NCBI RefSeq assembly: GCF_024586455.1
Contig: NW_026089623.1
Coordinates: 6,259,367 to 6,323,366 of the forward strand
From: Bactrocera neohumeralis
Taxonomy: Eukaryota > Arthropoda > Insecta > Diptera > Tephritidae
Direction: 5' to 3'
DNA: 64,000 nt
How positions within the stretch are numbered: the stretch's first letter is position 1; the number at the start of each line of letters is the position of its first letter. Below are positions 1 through 10,445 of this stretch, piece after piece. Both the position numbers and the translations under genes were made by a program. The notes beneath the pieces are model-generated. The model was not told the DNA's origin. It saw nothing but the letters and a program-made list of their open reading frames with translations, and searched no databases.

Positions 1-91
1 GAATGTCCGGTCCTTTAATTGGAAAGGTGCCGCTGCCCAGCTGGTTGATGTCCGCGTGAAAATAAAGGCTGACATCACCGCCGTCTAAGAA

Positions 92-667
92 ATGCGATGG
101 ACGGGACAAGGACTGAGACGAGTAGGTCTTTGTGGCATTTACTACAGTAGCCCTATAAAGGAGCGCAAATTTGGTGTGGGATTGGCGGTGAGAGAGAGAC
201 TCCGTCGCCGAGTACTGTCATTCACCCCGGTGGATGAACGTCTATCCACAATCCGCATCAAAGCGAAGTTCTTCAACACATCGCTGATCTGCGAACACAC
301 CCCGACGGAAGAGAAGAACGATGTGACCAAAAATGTCTTCTATAAGCGCTTGGAGCGCACCTATGAGAGCTGCCCCCGCCACGATATCAAAATCGCGTTT
401 GGCGATTTTAACGCTAGGGTGGACAAAGAAGGTATCTTTGACACTACGGTCGGTAAATTCAGCCTCCACGACGAAACATCCCCAAATGGGTTGAGGCTGA
501 TCGACTTCGCCGGGGCCCGAAATATGGTTATCTGTAGTACTAGATTCCATCATAAGAAAATACATCAAATCTCCGGATCGAAAAGCCACCAAACAGATCG
601 ATCATGTTGTGATAGACGGAAGATAATTCTCCAGTGTTCTAGACGTGCGTACGCTCCGAGGTCCTAA
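92..667 (+). pseudogene. Endonuclease domain of RTE-like element (copy 1)
   Basis: The frame encodes an exonuclease-endonuclease-phosphatase fold domain of the kind that nicks target DNA for target-primed reverse transcription. Visible family features are EMRWTGQG near the start, GDFNARVDKEG about 110 residues in (the GDFN catalytic block), and SPNGLRLIDFA. The true domain begins upstream in the same frame, and a TAA at 88-90 separates them, so the ATG at 92 is only the first Met after a premature stop. The conserved HRKIHQ.TW...QIDHV block is shifted out of frame after about residue 155. The minus-strand copy at 35470-36117 shows the upstream residues. Confidence 0.7.
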
Positions 668-920
668 CATCGACTCGGACCACCATCTTGTTGCAGCTAA
701 GATTCGCACCCGCCTCTGTGCAGCAAAAAAGGCACGTCAACAAACACAAGGAAGGTTCGACGTCGAGAAGCTGCAATCATAACAGACAGCCGAACGATTT
801 AATACTCGGCTTGCACTCCTGCTCTCTGAGAGCATTCGTTAACTCGGTATAACGGAACTGAGGAACGGCATTTCTAACTCCTTACGTACAGCTGCAACCG
901 AAACCATTGATTTTCGGAAA

Positions 921-1481
921 ATGCAAAAGAATAGCTGGTACAACGAAGAGTGCCGTGTCGTAGCGGAGAGAAAACAGACTGCTTACTTCGCAACCTTACG
1001 ATTGACCACAACACGTGCGGGATGGGATAGATACCGAGAGTTGAAGAGGGAAGCAAGACGCATTTGCAGACACAAAAATAAAGAGGCCGATGAGAATGGA
1101 GAGTTTGACAACCTGGCCGAAACTGTGGCAAAATTCTACGAAAAAATGCGGCGACTAACAGAAGGTTTTAAGACCGGAGCATGCTCTTGCAGAACCCCCC
1201 GAGTGGATTTAGTAACCGACCATGAAAAAGTTCGAATAGCAATTACCCGTCTGAAGAACAACAAAGCAGCGGGGGCCGATGGATTGCCTGCCGAGCTATT
1301 CAAACACGGCGGCGAAGAACTGATAAGGAGCATGTTTCAGCGTTTTTGTAAAATATGGTCGGACGAAAGCATGCCAAACGATTGGAATTTATGTATGTGT
1401 GCTTTGCCCAATCCACAAAAAGGGAGACCCCACAATCTGCGCCAACTACCGTGGGATAAGGCTCCTCAACATCGCTTATAA
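921..1481 (+). pseudogene. Reverse transcriptase N-terminal part, RTE-like element copy 1
   Basis: This segment covers the linker and first RT motifs. NNKAAGADGLPAELFKHGG is the conserved block before the catalytic domain, followed by WSDESMPNDWNL. A small deletion and frameshift near 1395-1430 moves the expected CPIHKKGDPTICANYRG into another frame (1399-1480), so the ORF ends in a shifted tail. The LTR insertion at 1496 follows directly after the residues for IAYKVISS. The same block is found at 23493-23650 (+) and 34732-35007 (-). Confidence 0.7.
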
Positions 1482-1495
1482 GGTTATATCGAGCG

Positions 1496-1746
1496 AGTTA
1501 AGGAATGTATTCCTTATAGTAGTAACAAACATCAAAACAACCTTTTGTTTCAGAAAACAGAATGCAGAAACAACCTTGAGGTGGAACAATTAAAATGCAC
1601 TATCACTACAACAAACAATCCTAAACAAACAAGTATCAAAACAACATTGAGTTTGAATACTTAAGAGTATAAATAAAGAGTACACATTTCGGTGCTGCTC
1701 AAAATATATTCTTTTGACTCATTTTTACTTAATGTAAAAATTAACT
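1496..1746 (+). repeat. 5' LTR (internally deleted)
   Basis: 251 bp, nearly identical to the 3' LTR at both ends. It lacks about 179 bp that the 3' LTR has between GAATAC and AAGAGTA. Because LTRs are made identical at insertion, the deletion came later. Confidence 0.85.
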
Positions 1747-1763
1747 GGGGGCTCAACCGGGAT
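1746..1763 (+). promoter_or_regulatory. Putative primer-binding site
   Basis: TGGGGGCTCAACCGGGAT follows the LTR. It resembles the proline-tRNA type of primer site with two central mismatches. The exact priming tRNA is not resolved. Confidence 0.5.
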
Positions 1764-2424
1764 GACAAATTTATTTGTTATCCAAAAAGCCAGCTTTTAT
1801 TCCGAAAGGAATAAATCAAAAAAATCCACAGGAAGTAGGACTTCCAGCACTAAATGCCTGAAAAAAGAGCAGAAACAAATGGCAATGGATATAAGTATAA
1901 GTCCTGTAACAGCGGACAATACTTCCAGAATGAATCAAAAGCAGATCCCGAAAAAACGGACAGCGGCGAATTCAGCAAGATTCACAACAGACCCTGGAAG
2001 AGCGGACAGCGACAATTCCTGAAAAAGTGGAACAAGGTAAAAAAGTGTAGGTCCTGAAATAATGGATAATACTTTCACCAAGATTCGCAATAGACTCTGA
2101 AAAAGCGGACAACGTTGAATTCTGAAAAATTGGACAGTTAATTATCATTTGGGAAGAAGCAAAGATGGCCCAACTCCAAGCACAAATAACTGCATAAACA
2201 ATGTGAAACAAATGTGAAAATTTCAACAAGCAACACCAATTACCCAAAAAAAGGCACCGAAAACAAGGCAACCCAAAAAGGAAAATGGTTGTTGAATTTT
2301 AGAAAATTGACGCTAATTAAAAACTAAACTATAAGAGAAAAGAAAGCATCATAAGAAACATGCAAAAATAATTATTTACTATACAATAAAAAAAGGTATA
2401 AATTATAAACACAAAAAATTATTG

Positions 2425-2765
2425 TCTGGGGGGTGAGAAATTCCAAGTCAGGGTGATGGTACTAGGTCAGTAAAGTAAAACCCTCAAAGGGTTTGGCGAT
2501 CGTATGTGTCAGTTTTTTTTTTATGACGTTTTAAATTTTTTCCTTATCTTGATGTTTTCTTCGCTTAGTTGTAACATTTTGGCAAAACCGTAGTTTTTTT
2601 TATTTTTGTTTCGCCACAATGTTACAACTAAGCGAAAAAACATCAAAAGGAAAAAATTTAAAAGGTCATAAAAAAAACTGACACATACGAACGCCAAATC
2701 CTTTGAGGGTTTTACTATACTGACCTAGTACCATCACCCTGACTTGGAATTTCTCACCCCCCAGA
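2425..2765. repeat. Foldback (MITE-like) element with about 160-bp inverted arms
   Basis: The left arm begins TCTGGGGGGTGAGAAATTCC and the right arm ends with its reverse complement. The arms stay complementary through the CTAGTACCATCACCC and TTACAACTAAGCG blocks to a short loop near 2595. No coding potential. It sits inside the LTR element, so it is at least as young as that element. A clean target duplication is not visible. Confidence 0.75.
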
Positions 2766-2842
2766 TTAGCTGTTGTACTGTGTACTGTATTATAAGCCGA
2801 CTTCAAGCCTAGATGTTTTGAAATGAGGACATTTCATTTTAA

Positions 2843-2852
2843 CAGAGGGAAG
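2843..2852 (+). promoter_or_regulatory. Polypurine tract
   Basis: CAGAGGGAAG abuts the 3' LTR start at 2853, as expected for plus-strand priming. Confidence 0.65.
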
Positions 2853-3282
2853 AGTTAAGGAATGTATTCCTTATAGCAGTAACAAACATCAAAACAACCT
2901 TTTGTTTCAGTAAACAGAATGCAGAAACAACCTTGAGGTGGAACAATTGAAATGTACTATCACTACAACAAACAATCCTAAACAAACAAGTATCAAAACA
3001 ACATTGAGTTTGAATACCACAACAACCTTATCTTAAAACAAAGCAAATGTATCTAAGCAAACAATATACTTACATATGTGTAAACAAACCTAAACAAATA
3101 ATAAAATCTGTATCTTAACCAACTATCAACTAGTAATAAGTAAATATACATACTAGTTAGTATAAATAGAAGTAAGAAACATGTAATAAGTTAGTCTTAA
3201 AAATATAAGTAAAGAGTATACATTTCGGTGCAGCTCAAAATATATTCTTTTGACTCATTTTTATTTAATGTAAAAATTAACT
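2853..3282 (+). repeat. 3' LTR (full length)
   Basis: 430 bp, AGTTAAGG...TTAACT. It holds the segment missing from the 5' LTR, including AT-rich direct repeats around 3030-3180. Confidence 0.85.
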
Positions 3283-3286
3283 AGCG

Positions 3287-4318
3287 CATTGTGTGAAAGA
3301 TTAAAGCCCACCGTCAACAAACTGATTGGACCTTTTAAGTGTGGCTTTAGACTTGGCAAATAAACAACCGACCAGATATTCACCATACGCCAAATTTTAG
3401 AAAAGACCCCTGAAAGGAGAATCGACACACACTACCTCTTCATCGATTTCAAAGCTGCTTTCGACAGCACGAAAAGGAGCTGCCTTTATGCCGCGATGTC
3501 TGAATTTGGTATCCCCGCTACACTAATACGGCTGTGTAAACTGACTTTGAGCAAAACCAAAAGCTTCGTCAGGATCGGGAAGGACCTCCGAGCCGTTCGA
3601 TACCAAACGAGGTTTCAGACAGACAGACACCTATCGTGCGACTTCTTTAATCTGCTGCTAGAGAAAATTATTCGAGCTGCAGAACTTAATCGAGAAGGTA
3701 CAATCTTTTATAAGAGTGTACAGCTGCTGGCGTATGCCGATGATATTGATATCATTGGCCTTAACAACCGCGCCGTTAGTTCTGCTTTCTCCAAACTGGA
3801 CAAGGAAGCAAAGCAAATGGGTCTGGCAGTGAACGAGGGCAAGACGAAATATCTCCTGTCATCAAACAAACAGCCGTCGCACTCGCGACTTAGCTCTCAC
3901 GTCACTGTTGACAGTCATAACTTTGAAGTCGTAGATAATTTCGTCTATCTTGGAACCAGTATATGTACCACTAACAATGTCAGCCTGGAAATCCAACGCA
4001 AGACAACTTAATTGAGAAGTAAAGTCCTCTCTCGACGAACAAAAACCAAACTCTATAAGTGACTCATAATTCCCGTCCTGCTATGTGGTGCAGAGGCTTG
4101 GACGATGACAACAACTGATGAGTCGACGTTGCGAGTTTTCAAAAGAAAGGTTCTGCGAAAGATTTATGGTCCTTTGCGCGTTGGGCACGAAAACACTCTA
4201 GCTCTGAAAGTGTTCGACGCAGTACCCGCCGGGGGAAGCAGAGGAAGAGGAAGACCTCCACTCCGTTGGAAGGACCAAGTGGAGAAGGACCTGGCTTCGC
4301 TTGGAATATAAAATTGGC
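3287..4318 (+). pseudogene. Reverse transcriptase catalytic and C-terminal part, RTE-like element copy 1
   Basis: Coding continues right after the LTR insertion. The palm motif is DFKAAFDSTKR, the catalytic box is LAYADDIDIIG at about 3727-3760, and the thumb-like GLAVNEGKTKYLLSS follows. The conserved tail reads KVLRKIYGPLRVGH and GGSRGRGRPPLRWKDQVEKDLASLGI. In-frame stops lie at 3361 (TAA in GK*TTDQ), at 4009 and at 4060. A deletion relative to the copy at 26663-26930 removes the segment between VGH and ENT. The YADD box itself is intact but the frame is broken in at least four places. Confidence 0.8.
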
Positions 4319-4358
4319 GCCACGTAGCGAAAAGAATAAACGACTGGCGCGTTGTTGT

Positions 4359-5119
4359 TATGTCACATCAAAATAATCATTTGTGTTTTGTATATACATA
4401 CCTAATTGTTTATTTTGTATTTTGTAATATATGCTTGTCGTCCTGAGGTAAAATTATTCAACATAGAAGTTCGTGATAATTGTTTGTCGCAAGTGTTTTT
4501 GATTGATACATATTATTTAAAGAGGGTTGAGAATGACTTGGCGATGAACCACGTCCAGAACGGCCAATAAAATAATAGGATTGGTGCTTGAGAATCGACG
4601 ATTACCAGTCAAAGATCTTACTGGCTTACTTACTTTATTTTCCGCCAAGGGTTTTGGGGTCATTGCACTTATACCCTTTTTTTCAGTTCCTTTTCCTCTT
4701 ATGTACGTCCAGAGCTGTCCTTGTTGATATGCTGTATTTCTCTCGTTGTTTGTTGGTGTAGTCTCCCGTGACTATGTGTAGTAGTTGTGTTTTGTGTATA
4801 TGTTATTACTGTTTGTATGTTTCTTAAACTTTGTACATAATTATACCGCGCCCGTATTTGATTTTAATAGGTTTTGTTTTTGTTGCTTTGGTTTTTAGTT
4901 TATTTCGCGCCCGGTTTTGATTTTTGTAGTTGTTTTTTTTTTTTTTTTTGTTCTTTCACTGTTTCTTATTTCAATGTTGTTTATTTCAATTTCTTTTATG
5001 TATCTTTTCACGCCACTTTCTATTTTCCGTGCGATTCTGTGGTTTGTTTCATTTTTCACTGTAACTTTGTTCTTTAATTTGTTCGCTTTAATTTTTTTTT
5101 CTTAGGTGCCTTTCGGAAA
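4359..5119 (-). other. BEL leader and possible gag start
   Basis: After the primer site the minus strand is A-rich leader. A short frame opens at about 4666 (MTPKPLAENKVSKPV...) and runs about 48 codons before stops. Whether this is the gag N-terminus is a guess. Plus-strand frames at 4874-5105 are poly-T shadows of the leader. Confidence 0.45.
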
Positions 5120-5133
5120 GGCTCGAAGGACCA
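5120..5133 (-). promoter_or_regulatory. Primer-binding site matching tRNA-Tyr
   Basis: The minus strand reads TGGTCCTTCGAGCC two bases after the LTR end. This is complementary to the 3' end of insect tRNA-Tyr (acceptor TCGAAGGACCA). Confidence 0.65.
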
Positions 5134-5135
5134 TT

Positions 5136-5295
5136 TGTTAACGTTTGCCACTAGTATACTTACTTGTTATATTGTAGTATACCTATGTGATGGAAAATAA
5201 CGCCCTGGTTTTCACACTCGTTATAAAATATTTATTTTCTTTATTTGATGTTGTATTATTATATCGTAATATTATATTATTGCATATGTATATAA
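5136..5295 (-). repeat. BEL LTR, 3' segment
   Basis: Third piece of the broken LTR, from the hAT insertion to the LTR end. Includes the 8-bp target duplication GTATATAA at 5288-5295. Confidence 0.65.
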
Positions 5296-7169
5296 CAGCG
5301 TTTGAAAAACTACGCTACTCTCGTAGCATTTCATTTTACTCTTGCTACCGCTCTCACTTTGTCGGGAGCCGCAGCATAGCCGTAGCATAACAATGTAAAG
5401 TGTAGAGCACATACTCTGCTCCGAGTTTTGTTAGGTAAAAAACTATAGCTGGAGCGGGAGCAAAAAATTAAATTCTGCGCTATGCTCTGGCGTAGCGGTA
5501 GCAAAAAATTGGGAGCGGTAGCACAGCGGAGCAAATGAAAATTTTCATGTGCTACAGCTCCCGAATGTGTTTGTTTTTTTTTTCTTTTTTGCTATTATAT
5601 GGTACAAGTTGATATATGTATAAAAGAAAGTCGTTTATAAATCAAGAACGTGAGAAGCAGGGTAAGGACATAGGATACATTTTATCTCTTTATGCTAAAA
5701 TTCAATACAGCTCATAAATACAAAAATTATATTTCAAATCATAAGCATTTGTTCAAAATTTATGTAATAATCATTTGAAAATTTTAGTTATTCAAAAATA
5801 GAAAGAAATAAGTAAAAATTTTCATTTCCAAACATGCTTAGTATATGGGTTATACTGATTTTGCTTCTTAACCAGGTAGTTTTTTTTTAAGACGAGCCCG
5901 TCCGATATATTTAATATCACAACAAAAAATGGCATTGGAATTTTCATCGTCAAGGCACTGCGGATACTTTGCTAGATTATTGGTCAAGGACGCAAATGCA
6001 TTCATAACAAACCAAACGCGATATCTAACGTAAAGATAAAGCGGAATAATTGGAGTGTTGATAAAAAGGTTTATTATAATTTTAGATATACAGAAATCTT
6101 TTCGATTCTTTGCAATATACATTGAAGTATGTATATGCGAACAATTTCAAACTGATTCTTCCTAAAAAATTATAAAATTACTAAATATTGGGAATGGTAG
6201 AATAGAACTGCAAATACACAGTGCAATGGATTAACACATTCGCGTAAATTGCGGGAATTCCAGTCATTTATGTTTCCTTCATTAAAACAATTGCGGGAAT
6301 TCCCGCGCTATATTCCCGCAATTTCTTCCGCACATATAAAAATGCCATAAAATACCTCTGATCTGTAGGAATTTAAAGATAAAAATCAGGATTGTAGTGT
6401 ATTTTCTATGGAAAATTTTTACATGCCTCGGTCCAGTTCTTAATGTAAATATTTAGGACTAAAATTTACAGGGAATTTTTTTTTAGGGTATTTCCAAGGA
6501 AATTTCGTGACGGGACTGAAAAAAATTAATAGTTAAAAAAAAACACTCTAATGTATATAAAAAGGGGGAAAGTATATGTACATAGTTAAAATTAATTTCG
6601 AAAATTCATAGTAATTGAGTATTGTAATACATTTGGAATAGATGATGTTTTTGGTAATATAAAATTGGTAAATATTTTACATAATAAAAAAAAATTTATA
6701 ATTTATTCAATTATTATCTAATTCACTTTATTAATATATTTCTTAAAATATTTGATTTTAGATTTATAAAGGCACTTGACGCAACAAGTGCCAAAATGAT
6801 TTGCATAACATTGTTTTGTTTGAATTATTCAATTAATTCAAATATTATGCCAGAAAATAGCAAAAAGGAAAAAAAAACAACAAACACATCGGGGAGCTGT
6901 AGCACATGAAAATTTTCATTTGTTCCGCTGTGCTACCGCTCCCAATTTTTTGCTACCGCTACGCCAGAGCATAGCGCAGAATTTAATTTTTTGCTCCCGC
7001 TCCAGCTATAGTTTTTTACCTAACAAAACTCGGAGCAGAGTATGTGCTCTACACTTTACATTGTTATGCTACGTCTATGCTGCGGCTCCCGACAAAGTGA
7101 GAGCGGTAGCGATAGCATAGCAATAATTTTAGAAATTTTGCTGCTACGGAGTAGTAAATGAGAACCCTG
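5296..7169. mobile_element. hAT-like element with about 280-bp terminal inverted repeats
   Basis: The left end starts CAGCGTTTGAAAAACTACGC and the right end, reverse complemented, starts CAGGGTTCTCATTTAC. Both are flanked by GTATATAA (5288-5295 and 7170-7177), an exact 8-bp duplication as made by hAT transposases. The subterminal regions (5316-5575 and 6885-7169) are inverted copies rich in GGTAGC/GCTACC. The 1.3-kb interior has no recognisable transposase. A minus-strand frame at 5868-6122 is unrecognised and may be chance. A truncated copy of the right end lies at 44963-45440. Confidence 0.75.
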
Positions 7170-7177
7170 GTATATAA

Positions 7178-7239
7178 CACCGTGTCTGACCACTGTTGGG
7201 CACTGTTAGCAAACTCGGCGCTCCACGTCACTTGTCGGT
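7178..7239 (-). repeat. BEL LTR, middle segment
   Basis: Minus-strand text ACAAGTGACG...GCTAACAGTGCCCAACAGTGG aligns with 52060-52115 of the plus-strand BEL LTR. It lies between the hAT-like and R1-like insertions. Confidence 0.65.
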
Positions 7240-10195
7240 GTTTGAGCAAAAAGTGGACATAGCAATAATAAGCGAGCAGTACAAAAATCTGGGTACTGAA
7301 AACTGGAGCTCTGATCAAACAAAAAAAGCTGCTGTATGGGCCTGCGGGAACAAGCCATTCCAAAGCAAGCCATTATCAGGACAAGCCTACTATACACGTG
7401 CAAAAATTTGTGGCATAAACTTTTACAGCTGCTACATCCCACCGAGCGTTCAACAAGTCGAATACGAAAGAGTTCTAGATAATCTGGTACGAGACATTGC
7501 CAATACAACAATGAACATTGTAGCAGGAGACTTCAATGCGTGGGCAATAGAATGGGGCAGCACCCACACAAATAGGAGAGGGGACGCGCTCCTAAAGGCG
7601 TTCTCAACGCTTGACATTGTGCTGTTAAATACTGGTAACAAGAACACCTTCGAAAAGAACGGACGCGGTTCCGTAATTGACATAACTTTTGCCAGTAGCT
7701 CCCTGGTGCGGAAGATTACCTGGCAGGTAAGCGACCTATACACGCACAGTGACCACCTTGCCCTCTTGATAGAAATAGACAACCCCACGCCGTTACAAGG
7801 ATACTGTCCATCAAGAAAAGCCCAAACCAGAGGCTGGAAAGTCGACACCCTTGATGAAGAGGTATTCAAGTTGATATTGGATAGCTACCCGAACAACGCT
7901 GCTGCAGAAACGGAACAACAGGCGGAACACTTAATACGACACATCAGCAAGGCATGTGACGCCGCTATGTGCAGAAAAAGGCAAGGCACGCACAGGAAAC
8001 CTGCATACTGGTGGAATGACGAAATTGAAGTCCTACGAAGCGAATGTCACAAAGCAAGGCGCCTGTGCCAAAGAGGGCGACAATCGACGAATTACGCAGT
8101 GCTACAGGAATGTTTTAAGAGGAAGCGAAACGACCTCAAAAAAACTATTAAAAGGAGAAAGGCCTGCTGCTTCAAAGAGCTGTGCAATAAACTCGACGAA
8201 AATCCATGGGGTGATGCCTACAGGATAGTGATGACAAAAGTTCGAGGACACAAAGGCCAAGCCCCAACCTGTTCCAAACTACTAAAGACTGTAGTAGAAA
8301 CCCTCTTTCCCGCGCAACCGTCAGAAGAATATCGATCAGAAGAAACCGGAACAATACCTACACCAGTCACTAACAAAGAGGTTGTAGAGGCAGCAGAAAG
8401 GTTCGCCAATAACAAGGCATCAGGGCTGGACGGCATACCCAACAGGGCCCTAAAGATAGCCATCAAACACAACACTGACCCGTTCACAAGACTGTTCGAA
8501 AAGTGCCTACGAGAGGGCTTATTCCCAAAAATTTGGAAAATGCAACGTCTGGTTCTAATTCCAAAACCAAACAAACCGCCTGGAGAACCAAACTCGTACC
8601 GACCACTGTGCATGTTGGACACGGTGGGGAAAATACTAGAACGAATAATAAGCGTACGCCTGGAGCAACATCTCGAAAAAGAGCAACCCGGACTGGCCGA
8701 TAACCAATATGGATTTCGCAGACACAGGTCAACAATAGACGCAATCAAAAAGCTTACTGACGTCGCAAGTAAAGCTATAGAAGGAACTCGATGGATGTAT
8801 GGCTCCAAAGAGTACTGCGCGGTAGTCACTTTCGATGTTAAGAATGCCTTTAATTCAGCCTACTGGCCGCATATAATAAGAGCTCTCCAATTGAAGAAAA
8901 CACCACCCTATTTGCTGAATATCGTCTCCAACTACCTGTCGGACAGGGTCCTGCTATACGAGACAGACGAAGGACCACAACGCTATATGGTGACGGGCGG
9001 AGTTCCACAAGGCTCAGTCCTAGGCCCACTCCTGTGGAATATCTTATATGATGGAGTGCTGCGCCTCCCATTACCCAAGCAGGTGCAAATAATTGGATAC
9101 GCGGATGACATCGCGGTGACTGTGGTAGCAAAAGAAATTCACGAAATAGAGCGTTTGTGCAATCATACAGCGGAAAAAATCAAAGAATGGCTTAGGGTAA
9201 CAAAGCTCCAACTAGCTGGCCAAAAGACGGAAGCAGTACTAATCACAAGCAGGAAGAAATTAGAGGTCGCTACACTCAATATTGACGGATATACCATTAC
9301 CACACAGCAATCTCTGAGATATCTAGGAGTGATGATAGACTCGAGGTTAAGTTACAAGACGCATATAGACAAAGCTTGTGAAAAAGCATCTAGGGTGACG
9401 GCGGCGCTAACAAGGGCAATGGCCAACATTGGTGGACCTAGTCAGAATAGACGAGCCCTCTTGGCCAAAGTGAGTCAGTCTATACTTATGTATGCTGCAC
9501 CCATTTGGGGGATAGCGCTGCAGCAGAAAACATACGCAGAAAAGGCGAAATCAATAGTACGACTGAATGCAATCAGAGTTGCATGTGCCTTCCGCACTGT
9601 ATCACATCAGGCGGCTGGAGTTATATCAGGCCTCATGCCACCAGACATAATGGCCATGGAAATGAAGCGAGTATTCGACAAAACGAAAAGCAAAGGCGCT
9701 CGCTTAACAAATGAAGAGAGGAAGCAGGAAAGACAACGGAGCCTAACTGAATGGCAGAAACGATGGGACGAAGCAACTACGGGGAGATGGACGCACAGGC
9801 TTATTAGAAGCATACAACCATGGATAGAACGGAAACACGGGGAAACTGATTTTTACCTTACGCAGTTTTTAACAGGTCATGGATGCTATAGAGAATATCT
9901 ATACAAATACGGACATGACGACGGAACAAACTGCTCCTACTGCAGCAACAGCAATGAAAATGCATTACATATCTTCTTTTCCTGCCCAAAATATGAAAAA
10001 GAAAGACTAGAAATAGAGAATTTGATAAACGATCGCGTGACTCCGGAGAACATAGTGCCTTACATGATCGAATCGAAGGTGGTCTGGGACAGAATGAGAG
10101 CGTGGGCAGCTATTGCTATGCAAGAGTTAAGAAAGAAAGAGTGGCAACGCAGCGAAAACAGAAGGATACATCGGAATCAGACCGAAATTGTGTGA
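7196..10195 (+). CDS. R1-type ORF2: endonuclease plus reverse transcriptase (5'-truncated, unbroken frame)
   Basis: The 999-residue frame is the longest in the window. The endonuclease domain (to about residue 215) has AGDFNAW near residue 112, VIDITFAS near 162 and HSDHLALL near 185. The reverse transcriptase has ASGLDGIPN, FDVKNAFNSA (a typical R1-clade block), GGVPQGSVLGPLLWN and the catalytic GYADD near residue 635. A C-terminal zinc finger, CSYCSNSNENALHIFFSC, starts near 913. There are no stops or frameshifts. The first 14 or so codons, including the ATG at 7196, come from the BEL LTR at the insertion site, so this is not the natural start. The missing endonuclease N-terminus should prevent autonomous retrotransposition. 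Confidence 0.85.
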   Translation: MGTVSKLGAPRHLSVFEQKVDIAIISEQYKNLGTENWSSDQTKKAAVWACGNKPFQSKPLSGQAYYTRAKICGINFYSCYIPPSVQQVEYERVLDNLVRDIANTTMNIVAGDFNAWAIEWGSTHTNRRGDALLKAFSTLDIVLLNTGNKNTFEKNGRGSVIDITFASSSLVRKITWQVSDLYTHSDHLALLIEIDNPTPLQGYCPSRKAQTRGWKVDTLDEEVFKLILDSYPNNAAAETEQQAEHLIRHISKACDAAMCRKRQGTHRKPAYWWNDEIEVLRSECHKARRLCQRGRQSTNYAVLQECFKRKRNDLKKTIKRRKACCFKELCNKLDENPWGDAYRIVMTKVRGHKGQAPTCSKLLKTVVETLFPAQPSEEYRSEETGTIPTPVTNKEVVEAAERFANNKASGLDGIPNRALKIAIKHNTDPFTRLFEKCLREGLFPKIWKMQRLVLIPKPNKPPGEPNSYRPLCMLDTVGKILERIISVRLEQHLEKEQPGLADNQYGFRRHRSTIDAIKKLTDVASKAIEGTRWMYGSKEYCAVVTFDVKNAFNSAYWPHIIRALQLKKTPPYLLNIVSNYLSDRVLLYETDEGPQRYMVTGGVPQGSVLGPLLWNILYDGVLRLPLPKQVQIIGYADDIAVTVVAKEIHEIERLCNHTAEKIKEWLRVTKLQLAGQKTEAVLITSRKKLEVATLNIDGYTITTQQSLRYLGVMIDSRLSYKTHIDKACEKASRVTAALTRAMANIGGPSQNRRALLAKVSQSILMYAAPIWGIALQQKTYAEKAKSIVRLNAIRVACAFRTVSHQAAGVISGLMPPDIMAMEMKRVFDKTKSKGARLTNEERKQERQRSLTEWQKRWDEATTGRWTHRLIRSIQPWIERKHGETDFYLTQFLTGHGCYREYLYKYGHDDGTNCSYCSNSNENALHIFFSCPKYEKERLEIENLINDRVTPENIVPYMIESKVVWDRMRAWAAIAMQELRKKEWQRSENRRIHRNQTEIV

Positions 10196-10424
10196 ATGAA
10201 GAGCCGAATGGCTAAGCTTGGTCCCACGATGTAATGCCTAACGGCGGTCCCGTGGGCCAAATACAAGCAAAGACGACGGAGTTTAGGGTTTAGTACGTAG
10301 GCGTACTGCGTCGCAAGTCCAGCTTGGGCGTGCGGCCAATACGAATCGTGCATATCGTCCGGAAAAATGACGATATCTTTGAAGATTCCCCCTCCGAAAC
10401 AAAAAAAAAAAAAAAAAAAAAAAA
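7240..10424 (+). mobile_element. R1-like non-LTR retrotransposon, 5'-truncated, with poly-A tail
   Basis: The element starts inside its endonuclease domain and ends in 24 A at 10401-10424. A target duplication of 11-13 bp is present: GTCACTTGTCGGT at 7227-7239 and again at 10433-10445, with a partial extra repeat next to the tail. It inserted into the minus-strand BEL LTR rather than 28S rDNA, so it is an R1-clade dispersed family, not a site-specific rDNA R1. ORF1 and the first tens of residues of ORF2 are missing. Confidence 0.85.
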
Positions 10425-10445
10425 CGTCACTTGTCACTTGTCGGT

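Larger units (their letters stand above)
1496..3282 (+). mobile_element. Non-autonomous gypsy-type LTR element with 4-bp target duplication
   Basis: The element is inserted in RTE copy 1. The target duplication AGCG lies at 1492-1495 and 3283-3286. LTRs start AGTTAAGG and end TTAACT, the terminal inverted repeat typical of the gypsy/17.6 group. The 1.1-kb interior has no recognisable gag or pol. Short reading frames at 1762-2057 lie over imperfect repeats of a CTGAAAAAGCGGACAA-like unit. The strand is set by primer-site and polypurine positions. Replication would need proteins supplied in trans. Confidence 0.8.
1..4358 (+). mobile_element. RTE-like non-LTR retrotransposon, copy 1 (split, degenerate)
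   Basis: An apurinic-endonuclease plus reverse-transcriptase element reads left to right. It is cut by the window start and interrupted at 1496-3286 by an LTR element with its 4-bp target duplication. Coding resumes at 3287, exactly where the copy at 25857-27100 is continuous. The 3' end is lost at about 4358, where a minus-strand BEL leader begins. Four copies occur in this window (1, 23493, 33735 and 57197). The RTE clade assignment rests on overall motif order and the GRGRPPLRW C-terminal region; a neighbouring APE-type clade is possible. Several stops and frameshifts make this copy dead. Confidence 0.8.

Noticed and set aside
4874..5105. Hydrophobic small membrane proteins
   Set aside because: The two overlapping frames are translations of the poly-T-rich complement of the A-rich BEL leader.
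5868..6122. A transposase remnant on the minus strand within the hAT-like element
   Set aside because: No catalytic or zinc-finger motif could be found, and the length is compatible with chance in AT-rich DNA.
7206..9813. Several minus-strand frames opposite the R1-type gene
   Set aside because: They are shadows of the plus-strand 999-codon frame, with no motif and no initiation context.
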